In this document: positions 18,694 through 26,298 of the stretch, piece by piece | Position numbering within the stretch: the stretch's first letter is position 1 | Layout: every line of letters begins with the position of its first letter | From: Clostridium magnum DSM 2767 | GTDB taxonomy: Bacteria; Bacillota; Clostridia; Clostridiales; Clostridiaceae | DNA length: 64,000 bases | Direction: 5' to 3' | Assembly (NCBI RefSeq): GCF_001623875.1 | Contig: NZ_LWAE01000002.1 | Coordinates: forward strand, 558,001-622,000 | The notes under the pieces: generated by a model | What the model was told of the DNA's origin: nothing | What the model saw: the letters and a program-made list of their open reading frames with translations, nothing else | Databases searched by the model: none | Translations under genes and position numbers: made by a program

Positions 18694-19611
18694 GTGAAAT
18701 TTCAACCAAGGGTAAAAGGCATAATGCTTGTAATTATAGGCTCCATGTTATGGGGAGTATCCGGCACTGTTGCTCAATACTTGTTTCAGAAAAAAGGATT
18801 TAGCCCAGAGTGGCTTGTTGTAATTCGTCTATTAGTGTCAGGAATAACTTTATTATTATATGCTTTCGCAAAGGGGAACCAAGATATATGGAAAGTGTGG
18901 AAGTTTAAACATAGTAGATTGAATCTTATATTTTTTAGTGTTATAGGAATGTTAGGTGTACAGTATACATATTTTGCTGCTATTAAATATGGAAATGCAG
19001 CAACAGCTACAATACTTCAATACTTATCGCCGGTAATTATTACTTGTTATTTAGCTATTCGTACTAAAAAAGTTCCAAGTTTACAAGAAATCGTAGCTAT
19101 TGGATTAGCGATGGTAGGTACATTTTTTATTATTACAAAGGGTAATATTCATAGTATATCTATTTCGAAGTTAGCATTATTTTGGGGAATTAGTTCAGCA
19201 TTTGCTGCGGCTTACTACACATTGCAGCCTCGTACCCTCCTTGCTAAATGGGGTTCTACACTTGTAGTTGGATGGGGGATGCTAATTGGTGGACTAGCTT
19301 TTAGCTTTATCCATCAGCCTTGGAATTTTACAGGTGAATGGTCTATTAATTCAATATTTGCTGTTATATTTGTAGTATTATTTGGAACCCTCATTGCTTT
19401 TCACTGTTATTTGGAAAGTTTAAAATATATACAACCAACAGAAACAAGTATCCTATCTTCTGTTGAACCTTTATCTGCTGCTTTTTTATCTGTATTATGG
19501 TTACATGTACCTTTAGGAATGTTGCAATGGTTAGGAACAGTATGCATTATAGTTACAGTTATAATTTTGTCCTTTGCAAAAAATAAAACTAAGGACAATC
19601 TCTATTTATAA
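18694..19611 (+). CDS. EamA/DMT family transporter
   Basis: Ten predicted membrane helices in two EamA halves. The first half starts IMLVIIGSMLWGVSGTVAQYLF, and the second ends SSVEPLSAAFLSVLWLHVPL, the usual EamA signature. It probably exports a metabolite or amino acid; the substrate is not indicated. Start choice is uncertain: GTG at 18694 is preferred because the GTG at 18679 touches AAGGAAA. A decayed DMT relative lies immediately downstream on the other strand. Confidence 0.85.
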   Translation: MKFQPRVKGIMLVIIGSMLWGVSGTVAQYLFQKKGFSPEWLVVIRLLVSGITLLLYAFAKGNQDIWKVWKFKHSRLNLIFFSVIGMLGVQYTYFAAIKYGNAATATILQYLSPVIITCYLAIRTKKVPSLQEIVAIGLAMVGTFFIITKGNIHSISISKLALFWGISSAFAAAYYTLQPRTLLAKWGSTLVVGWGMLIGGLAFSFIHQPWNFTGEWSINSIFAVIFVVLFGTLIAFHCYLESLKYIQPTETSILSSVEPLSAAFLSVLWLHVPLGMLQWLGTVCIIVTVIILSFAKNKTKDNLYL

Positions 19612-19748
19612 GCTTTTATATTAAGCATCTTATCCAAGGTCACAATTTCGTAGCCATTTTCTTTAATTCCCTTTTACATTATTCTGTTTTAATATATCTA
19701 ATATCTTAGGTGTGATTTTTCTGTCTGGCCCATAATCAAAAGTTAATT
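19602..19748 (-). pseudogene. Remnant of a polysaccharide deacetylase
   Basis: On the minus strand two pieces of a NodB-type deacetylase are recognisable. LTFDYGPDRKITPKILDIL is the catalytic start of the domain (normally TFDDGP, with the first metal Asp here changed to Tyr). ENGYEIVTLDKML is its usual C-terminal end, in another frame. The middle of the domain is missing. The gene is non-functional. Confidence 0.7.
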
Positions 19749-20105
19749 TTTTGTAAGCACTTCTCCTAATAGAATTATAGATAAAAAACAGCCAAATACT
19801 GATTCAAGGAATATTAGTATGGAAGTATCACTGTCCGAAGTATATTTTTGTGCAATATTTTGAACCCAAAATGCAATGGAGTATTGAATACTATAAGGTA
19901 CAGAATTCCTATAACAGCGTGTTGATTTACAGTCCCAATATGTAGTTCAAATATTAATGCACCAATTAATGTTAAAAATCCTGCCAGTATAGAATTAGCA
20001 GCAGGTTTCTTTTTAGTTAAGATCCACGATATAAAGGGAACTAATATAGTGTAAGAAGCTATTAAAAATTATAGGGGGATAACCCCACCTGTAAATAGAA
20101 ATAGC
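19743..20105 (-). pseudogene. Remnant of a DMT (EamA) transporter, C-terminal half
   Basis: Minus-strand translation gives a piece SYTILVPFISWILTKKKPAA and, after a frame change, VFGCFLSIILLGEVLT, both typical of the second EamA domain. Frameshifts separate the pieces and the N-terminal half is absent. Together with the deacetylase remnant it fills the gap between the intact EamA gene and the NlpC/P60 gene. The two remnants overlap slightly at 19743-19748. Confidence 0.72.
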
Positions 20106-20112
20106 TAATACT

Positions 20113-21024
20113 TTAGCGAATAATCCTCCTTGCAGTCATATAGTTATTGTGCCAGAAGTATGTAGATATATCTGTAACTTTCACCACATCGCCGGCCTTG
20201 GGACTATGGATCATCTTCATGCCGCCAATATATAAGCCTACGTGAGAAATACGTCCATCTCCTGCAAGAGAAAAAAATACTAAATCTCCTGGCTGCAGAC
20301 TATTTCTAGAAACCCATGTTCCTTGTTTTGCTTGATCTGCAGAAATACGGCTCAAGTTATAACCTACACTTTTAAATACATATTGAGTAAAACCAGAGCA
20401 GTCAAATCCACCTTCTTTTAATGATTCCCCACCCCAAACATAAGGTGTTCCTAATAAAGATTTTGCAGTAGAAATCAGGCTGTTAATTTTTTGAGTTCTG
20501 GTAGCTGTTGGAGTGGGTAATTGTAAATATGTTTTACTAACCCATCCAACTCTTCCATCAGATAATCGAATTTTATACCAGTTACCTGATTGACCAATTA
20601 CTTTAACTACATTTCTTTGCCAAAGTTTATGGATAATTGAATAACTAGTAGATGGCCCTTTTCTTACATTAAGATTGCTAGCTGTTACCTTTCCTGTTGT
20701 ATTCAAAGTGATAAATCCACCTGCTTGGGTAGTAGTTTGTTGAGCAGTATTTGAAGTAAGTCCTGATGCTTGCACTTGAGCATGAGCCATAAAGGGGATA
20801 GTACCTACTATCGCAGCACCAAGCATTAATTTTATTGAGTTAATTTTAGTGTTTGCAAAGTTTTCCGACATAAATTTTCTGATTTCATCATCAAAAGATA
20901 GAAGATTTTCTTTTAGGTCAGTCATTAATTCCTTAGCAAATTCAGGTGTTTCAGGGTCTAAATATATTATAACGGTATATCCATCATCATTTTTAACTAA
21001 TCTATAATCTTTATACCAATTCAT
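20113..21024 (-). CDS. NlpC/P60 cell-wall endopeptidase with SH3 domain
   Basis: Likely cleaves peptidoglycan stem peptides. Order: about 60 cytoplasmic or linker residues, a hydrophobic segment (about 62-82, SIKLMLGAAIVGTIPFMAHA), a bacterial SH3 domain (about 110-168, ASNLNVRKGPSTSYSI) and a C-terminal NlpC/P60 domain. The catalytic Cys is in GGFDCSGFTQYV, the His in ISHVGLYIGG and a third polar residue in MIHSP. The long N-terminal region before the hydrophobic segment is unusual for a secreted enzyme and suggests a membrane-anchored form. AGGAGG precedes the ATG. Confidence 0.9.
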   Translation of the reverse strand: MNWYKDYRLVKNDDGYTVIIYLDPETPEFAKELMTDLKENLLSFDDEIRKFMSENFANTKINSIKLMLGAAIVGTIPFMAHAQVQASGLTSNTAQQTTTQAGGFITLNTTGKVTASNLNVRKGPSTSYSIIHKLWQRNVVKVIGQSGNWYKIRLSDGRVGWVSKTYLQLPTPTATRTQKINSLISTAKSLLGTPYVWGGESLKEGGFDCSGFTQYVFKSVGYNLSRISADQAKQGTWVSRNSLQPGDLVFFSLAGDGRISHVGLYIGGMKMIHSPKAGDVVKVTDISTYFWHNNYMTARRIIR

Positions 21025-21312
21025 GAAATCCTCCTGTTGTTTTTCTATGTTAATATAGGGTTAAAATTTTAGTGTTCAAAACTCTATATGAATATATAAT
21101 TTACAAGTTTATAAAGAATAAACCCTAAATTTAAAAACTAATTAAAGAATAAAATGTTTGGTGTAAGAGTTTATGAAAAATGCTCTTTGAAAATTAGGTA
21201 ACAGGTTGCCTTAAATATAGGGTTTAATATAATCAAGTCTGATCTGAAAATTTCTTATGATAATTGGAAACACTAAAGCAATAAACGATATTGTTGAAGG
21301 AGCTGTATTTAT

Positions 21313-21738
21313 ATGCATTTGATTAAAGAACTTTTAATAGTAATCGGTAGAATAGTAACCATTTTACCGTTAATGTTAGTAATAACCCTATATATGGGTA
21401 AGCGTTCTATTGGTGAACTTCCTGTTTTTGATTTCTTAGTGATAATAATATTAGGTGCGGTAGTTGGAGCGGATATAGCGGACCCTGAAATTGAACATAT
21501 ACATACTGCAACAGCAATTATTCTAATTGGATTTTTCCAAAGAATAGTTTCAAAATTAAAGATAAAGTATAGAAAGTTTGGACATCTAATAACATTTGAA
21601 CCTACAATTGTTATTCAATATGGGAAATTTATAGTACCCAACCTTACAAAGATACGTTATTCAATTGATAATATTTTTCAAATGCTAAGGGAAAAAGAAG
21701 TATTTGATATTAGTGATGTATACTATAATAGTAAATAA
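21313..21738 (+). CDS. DUF421 family membrane protein, short form
   Basis: Similar to YetF/YkjA proteins: membrane helices at about residues 10-28, 35-55 and 60-78, then a conserved cytoplasmic domain (PTIVIQYGKFIVPNLTKIRY, and DNIFQMLREKEVFDISDVYY). Relatives usually continue for another 60-80 residues after that motif. Here the stop falls right after it and lies inside the terminator hairpin, so the gene is C-terminally truncated relative to most of the family. GAAGGAG precedes the ATG. Function of the family is unknown. Confidence 0.8.
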   Translation: MHLIKELLIVIGRIVTILPLMLVITLYMGKRSIGELPVFDFLVIIILGAVVGADIADPEIEHIHTATAIILIGFFQRIVSKLKIKYRKFGHLITFEPTIVIQYGKFIVPNLTKIRYSIDNIFQMLREKEVFDISDVYYNSK

Positions 21739-21777
21739 AATAGGACTGAATTAAATCAAGCCAGTCCTATTTTATTT
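21734..21777 (+). terminator. Strong rho-independent terminator
   Basis: A perfect 15-bp stem: AATAAAATAGGACTG (21734-21748) with its complement at 21762-21776. The DUF421 stop codon lies in the left arm. Confidence 0.8.
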
Positions 21778-21852
21778 ATTGTTATAGTGGCCAACATGCA
21801 CTATATTTTCTGTAATTAAACATAAGGATATATCTTTAAATTAACTTTAATA

Positions 21853-21957
21853 TCAGCCTTCTCTATGTGTTTTTTTGATATGTTTACTTTCAGAATTATT
21901 TGATTTTCTTTCTTTTTCTTTTTGGATTCCAGGCGCAGAATTTTTTTGTTTACTCAT
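21853..21957 (-). CDS. Small basic protein, 34 residues
   Basis: The frame begins MSKQKNSAPGIQKEKERK and ends with THREG. It is highly charged and lysine-rich, with no membrane segment. GGAGG lies eight bases before the ATG, a strong ribosome site. The composition resembles small spore or stress-associated basic proteins of clostridia, but I do not recognise the family. It is a real-looking gene too short for standard gene callers. Confidence 0.6.
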   Translation of the reverse strand: MSKQKNSAPGIQKEKERKSNNSESKHIKKTHREG

Positions 21958-22078
21958 AGCATTTTTCCTCCTAAAATAAGAATTAAATCATAGTATCACT
22001 TTACTATTTTGTTCAATATACGAATTATAATGCTATGAAATTGATAGCAAAAAGAAACAATGGTGTTTTCAATAGTTA

Positions 22079-22627
22079 TCATTCTTTTTCTAACAAAGAA
22101 TAGTATAACCTATCTATATATTTGTCATTTATATAGAAAGAATCCCTAAGAGTACCTTCATATTTAAAACCACATTTTTCAATGACTTTTTTTGATGCTA
22201 TATTATCTTCTCTGTGACAAACTTATATTTTATGAAAATTAATGTTTTTAAAACCACATTGAATAATTACTTTTACTGTTTCAGTTATAAGACCTTTGTT
22301 TTGAAATTTACTGCCAATACAATATTCTATTTCACCAAAGTGATTTTTGTTATCTACAAGGAAAAAGGCTATTTGTCCAATACATTCATTCGTTTCTTTT
22401 AAAACAATGGCCCAACGATAGTAATCAGGCTTTTCATAAGAAGATATGTGCTTAGTTAAGAGCTCTGAGACTTCTTGTTTATTTGTGTAAGTAGGTTCAC
22501 AATACATTGATTGTATTAAAGGGTCGCTAATCCAATACTTTAACATATCATCATCATCTGTATAAGGAAATTTTCTTAAAATCAACCTATCTGTTTCAAT
22601 AGTTTCTGTTCCATTATGTTTAAGCAT
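22079..22627 (-). pseudogene. RimJ/RimL-like GNAT acetyltransferase interrupted by an in-frame stop
   Basis: The reading frame begins TETIETDRLILRKF, typical of ribosomal-protein-type acetyltransferases, and runs to a TAA at 22223-22225. It then continues in the same frame as VCHREDNIASKKVIEKCGF and RLYYSLLEKE to a TGA at 22079-22081. The two parts together make a normal GNAT of about 180 residues, broken by one nonsense codon just before the acetyl-CoA helix. It is either a recent pseudogene or a sequence error. Confidence 0.82.
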
Positions 22628-22952
22628 AATTATCCTCCCATTTTTACATTTATATAATCTTAAAGATAGGTTCGTGTATTTATCCTATATACGGAATTAT
22701 ATCATTAATTTAATATATATGTTTGTATGTGATTTGATTTAATACAAAGTATTAGTTAAATAATGCAAAATAAGTGTTATAATTTTATTTGTTAAGTAAC
22801 AAACTTAGAGAATTACCAGGAAAAAAACTTAGTTAACTTATATAAATTAATAGTAAAAACTATTTACCATGTTAATATAATTTAGATTATAATATACTTA
22901 AGTTTTGTAACTATAGTAAAAGACTGTGAAAGGGGGAAGGAGTTCGATTTGG

Positions 22953-23030
22953 TTGCTATTAATAGCCATAATTGCTGTAACCGGATTTATAATAAGCATA
23001 ATTTACTTTAGAAAACAAGATGCAAAGTAG
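22953..23030 (+). CDS. Small membrane protein of 25 residues upstream of uppP
   Basis: A TTG start encodes a single hydrophobic helix LLIAIIAVTGFIISIIYF, followed by a charged tail RKQDAK. AAGGAG is about ten bases upstream, slightly far. The stop (TAG at 23028-23030) overlaps the ribosome site of uppP, so the two would be translated together. Existence is plausible but unproven. Confidence 0.4.
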   Translation: MLLIAIIAVTGFIISIIYFRKQDAK

Positions 23031-23039
23031 GAGGAAGAG

Positions 23040-23879
23040 ATGGATTTTTTAGAAATATTAAAAGCTATTATACTTGGTATTGTTGAGGGGATTACGGAGT
23101 GGCTCCCTATCAGCAGTACAGGACATATGATATTAGTAGATGAATTTTTAAAGCTTAATGTAAGCAGTGGGTTTAAGGAGATGTTCCTTGTTGTTATTCA
23201 GCTAGGAGCCATTCTTGCGGTAGTTGGTCTTTATTTTGACAAGCTAATACCTTTTTCCTTTAAGCGGGGCTTTTCAATAGAAAAGGATAAGATGTCCATG
23301 TGGTTTAAAATTATTGTTGCATGTATACCTGCTGCAATTGTTGGTGTTATATGGGATGATGAACTAAATGCACTTTTTTACAACTATCAGACTGTTTCAA
23401 TTATGCTAATTTTATTTGGAATACTATTTATTCTAATTGAAAACTATAATAAGGGTAAGAGACCAAGGATAACAACTATCTCAGAAATAACTTATCAAAC
23501 AGCATTAATTATTGGAATATTTCAGCTTGTAGCTGCTGTATTTCCAGGTACATCCCGTTCTGGCTCAACTATTCTAGGAGCGCTTTTAATAGGTGTTTCA
23601 AGAACCGTTGCAGCGGAATTTACATTCTTCCTTGCTGTACCTATAATGCTAGGGGCCAGTGTATTGAAAGTGTTCAAATTTGGTTTTAGTTTTACAGATT
23701 CAGAAATAGTGATATTGACAACTGGTATGATTGTTGCATTTGTTATGTCTATTGTAGCAATTAAATTTCTTGTGAATTATATTAAAAAGCATGATTTCAA
23801 GGTATTTGGCTGGTATAGGATAGTGCTAGGTGCAGTTGTTCTTTTATACTTCGCTATTAGAAATGTATTATTTCTATAA
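23040..23879 (+). CDS. uppP: Undecaprenyl-diphosphatase UppP (BacA)
   Basis: Membrane enzyme that removes a phosphate from undecaprenyl diphosphate, recycling the cell-wall lipid carrier; extra copies give bacitracin resistance. The two conserved motifs are intact: EGITEWLPISSTGH (about 17-30) with the catalytic Glu and Ser, and PGTSRSGSTI (about 174-183). The 279-residue length and helix-rich profile are usual. The next genes encode a drug-type exporter and its MarR regulator, so this region may serve envelope-antibiotic resistance. That is inference. Confidence 0.95.
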   Translation: MDFLEILKAIILGIVEGITEWLPISSTGHMILVDEFLKLNVSSGFKEMFLVVIQLGAILAVVGLYFDKLIPFSFKRGFSIEKDKMSMWFKIIVACIPAAIVGVIWDDELNALFYNYQTVSIMLILFGILFILIENYNKGKRPRITTISEITYQTALIIGIFQLVAAVFPGTSRSGSTILGALLIGVSRTVAAEFTFFLAVPIMLGASVLKVFKFGFSFTDSEIVILTTGMIVAFVMSIVAIKFLVNYIKKHDFKVFGWYRIVLGAVVLLYFAIRNVLFL

Positions 23880-23886
23880 CATCATT

Positions 23887-23980
23887 AGGTATAGTGATGC
23901 AACTTAGATTATTATGTGTTCTATTATAGAAGGACTATAAGTAGATTTTTTATTAATTAATCTGCTTATAGTTCTTTTTG
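23887..23980 (+). repeat. Dispersed intergenic repeat with terminator hairpin, copy 1
   Basis: GGTATAGTGATGCAACTTAG leads into a segment ending CTATTATAGAAGG, then the hairpin ACTATAAGTAGATT/AATCTGCTTATAGT with a T-run. The same roughly 95-bp arrangement occurs at 28303-28399. It lies just after uppP and can terminate it. Confidence 0.65.
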
Positions 23981-24006
23981 GTCAACTGTAAAAGTGTTGT
24001 AAACTA

Positions 24007-24052
24007 TTGACAAAATAATGTAATTTAAAATATAATTAGTTAGAAGTCTAAC
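24007..24052 (+). promoter_or_regulatory. Promoter and MarR operator of the exporter operon
   Basis: TTGACA (24007-24012) and TATAAT (24031-24036) are 18 bp apart. Immediately downstream, GTTAGA-AG-TCTAAC at 24039-24052 is a perfect inverted repeat covering the start site. A near-copy (GTTAGAAGCCTAAC) stands at 24528-24541 before the first ABC gene. The positions fit autorepression by the MarR protein encoded next. Confidence 0.78.
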
Positions 24053-24072
24053 AAACTAGTGGAGGTGTAGAA

Positions 24073-24504
24073 TTGGACGACAAGATACACATTGGTAAAC
24101 AAATATTTACCTTTTGTAATAAACTTAATAGAAAAATTGGTAAGGAAGCTTCAAAATATGGGGTAACCAGTGTTCAAGGAAGGATTCTTGGATTTCTAAA
24201 CCATAAATCTGATAAGAAAGATATTTTTCAAAAGGATATAGAGGAAGAACTTGATATTAGACGTTCATCAGTAACCAGTGTACTTCAGCTTATGGAGAAA
24301 AATGGTTATATTAAAAGGGTAAGTGTTTGTGAAGATGCTAGACTTAAGAAGATAGTAATTACAGACAAAGGTTTAGAAACTAATAAAAATGTATATAGTT
24401 CTATTCTTAAGATTGAAAAAATATTAAGAGATGAATTAAGTGATGAGGAAACAGGTATGTTTGTAAATTTAATTAATAGATTAGCTAAAAAAATTGAGGA
24501 CTAA
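24073..24504 (+). CDS. MarR family transcriptional regulator
   Basis: Winged-helix regulator of 143 residues with a TTG start after GGAGGTG. The recognition region is EEELDIRRSSVTSVLQLMEKNGYIKRV, followed by the wing (SVCEDARLKKIVIT). It is the first gene before a heterodimeric ABC exporter and most likely represses itself and the exporter until a drug or stress ligand binds. It would act on the GTTAGA inverted repeats at 24039 and 24528. Confidence 0.92.
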   Translation: MDDKIHIGKQIFTFCNKLNRKIGKEASKYGVTSVQGRILGFLNHKSDKKDIFQKDIEEELDIRRSSVTSVLQLMEKNGYIKRVSVCEDARLKKIVITDKGLETNKNVYSSILKIEKILRDELSDEETGMFVNLINRLAKKIED

Positions 24505-24527
24505 ATTCAATTTTTTTTGAAATATTA

Positions 24528-24541
24528 GTTAGAAGCCTAAC
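24528..24541 (+). promoter_or_regulatory. Second MarR operator-like inverted repeat
   Basis: GTTAGA-AG-CCTAAC, one base different from the operator at 24039-24052 and with the same flanks (TTA before, AAA after). It sits 7 bp before the AGGAGG of the first ABC gene. It could block transcription or mark a duplicated leader. Confidence 0.65.
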
Positions 24542-24558
24542 AAAAAGGAGGAATCTAC

Positions 24559-26298
24559 ATGGTGAAAAAAATAATAATTTATATAGGAGAATTTAAAAGA
24601 GACACTATTCTCACTCCAATATATGTTGGGTTAGAAGCAGTAATGGAGACAATCATTCCACTATTAATGGCATGGATCATTGATAATGGAGTAGGAAAAG
24701 GGAACATGAAATATGTATGTATTGTTGGGGGCGTAATGCTTATAACAGCCTTTTTGTCCCTTACTTTTGGTGTGCTGGGAGGTAAGCATGCAGCTAGAGC
24801 ATCATCTGGTTTTGCTAGAAATTTAAGAAGAGGAATGTATTATAACATACAAAATTTTTCTTTTTCTAATATTGATAAATATTCTACTGCAGGACTTATA
24901 ACAAGGCTTACTACAGATGTAACAAATGTTCAAAATGCATTTCAAATGATAATAAGAATGTTTGTAAGAGCACCGTTTATGCTGATTTTTGCTATGAGCA
25001 TGTGTTTTTATATTAATGCAAAATTATCTCTAGTATTTTTGGGAGCAATAATTTTTCTTGGAATTGTATTGTACTTTATTATGACTAGTGCACATCCATA
25101 TTTTATGGAGGTTTTTAAAAAATACGATGATTTAAATGCTAGTGTGCAAGAAAATTTGACTGGAATTCGAGCTGTAAAGGCTTATGTAAGAGAAGAATAT
25201 GAAACAAATAAATTTTATAAGGCTTCTCAAACTCTATATAATTACTTTATAAAAGCAGAAAAACTAATTATAATTAATGGTCCTGCAATGCAGCTTGCAG
25301 TTTATACTTGTATTTTGCTTTTATCCTGGCTTGGAGCAAAGATGATTGTCTCAAATTCCTTGACAACTGGTGAACTAATGAGCTTATTTACTTATACAAT
25401 GAATATATTAATGAGCCTTATGATGATGTCTATGGTGTTTGTAATGGTAATTATGTCAAAGTCATCTGTAGAAAGAATTACAGAAGTTTTAGATGAAAAA
25501 AGTGATTTGACAAATGGAGAAAATCCAATATATGAAGTAAAAGATGGATCTATAACCTTTAATAATGTCCACTTTAGTTATAGTAAAAATAAGGACAATC
25601 TAACTTTAGAAAATGCCAACATAAAAATTAATTCTGGTGAAACTATAGGCATTATTGGAGGAACTGGTAGTGCTAAATCTACTCTTGTTCAGCTTATTCC
25701 AAGATTATATGATGTAACAAGTGGAGCCGTAGAAGTTGGCGGAATTGATGTTAGAAAGTATGATATTGAAACTCTTAGAAATGAAGTTTCAATGGTATTA
25801 CAAAAGAATGTATTATTCTCTGGAACCGTAAAAGAAAATCTAAGATGGGGAAATAAGAATGCTACGGATGAAGAGATAATTAATGCATGTAAGCAGGCTC
25901 AAGCAGATGAATTCATAGAAACTCTTCCAGATAAATATGATACCTTTATTGAACAAGGTGGAACTAATGTATCTGGAGGACAAAAACAAAGACTATGTAT
26001 TGCAAGAGCTTTGCTTAAGAAGCCTAAAATACTGATTTTAGACGACTCCACTAGTGCAGTAGATACTAAAACCGACGCTCTTATTAGAAAGGCATTTAAA
26101 GAAATAATACCTGATACTACAAAAATTATTATTGCACAGCGTATTTCTTCAGTACAGGATGCAGATAGGATTATTGTATTAAATGATGGAAAAGTAGATG
26201 GCATTGGAACTCATGAAGAATTATTAAATTCAAATAATATATACCGTGAAGTTTATGAATCTCAAGTGAAAGGAGCTGATAATAATGAGTCAAAATAA
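24559..26298 (+). CDS. ABC exporter half-transporter with degenerate ATP site (BmrC/YheI-like)
   Basis: An N-terminal six-helix exporter domain (about 1-300) is fused to an ATPase domain. Walker A is GGTGSAKST (about 367-375), with Ala in place of the usual third Gly. The signature is VSGGQKQRL. Walker B ends in ILILDDSTSA with Asp496 where the catalytic Glu should be. This marks the non-hydrolysing partner of heterodimeric multidrug exporters such as BmrCD. It overlaps the next gene by 14 bp. Drug export is the usual role; the substrate is unknown. Confidence 0.9.
   Translation: MVKKIIIYIGEFKRDTILTPIYVGLEAVMETIIPLLMAWIIDNGVGKGNMKYVCIVGGVMLITAFLSLTFGVLGGKHAARASSGFARNLRRGMYYNIQNFSFSNIDKYSTAGLITRLTTDVTNVQNAFQMIIRMFVRAPFMLIFAMSMCFYINAKLSLVFLGAIIFLGIVLYFIMTSAHPYFMEVFKKYDDLNASVQENLTGIRAVKAYVREEYETNKFYKASQTLYNYFIKAEKLIIINGPAMQLAVYTCILLLSWLGAKMIVSNSLTTGELMSLFTYTMNILMSLMMMSMVFVMVIMSKSSVERITEVLDEKSDLTNGENPIYEVKDGSITFNNVHFSYSKNKDNLTLENANIKINSGETIGIIGGTGSAKSTLVQLIPRLYDVTSGAVEVGGIDVRKYDIETLRNEVSMVLQKNVLFSGTVKENLRWGNKNATDEEIINACKQAQADEFIETLPDKYDTFIEQGGTNVSGGQKQRLCIARALLKKPKILILDDSTSAVDTKTDALIRKAFKEIIPDTTKIIIAQRISSVQDADRIIVLNDGKVDGIGTHEELLNSNNIYREVYESQVKGADNNESK

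Noticed and set aside
21025..21312. A ydaO-type (c-di-AMP) riboswitch before the NlpC/P60 gene
   Set aside because: Such genes are often controlled this way, but the conserved aptamer sequences are absent; only AT-rich DNA and imperfect AGGGTTTA inverted repeats are present.
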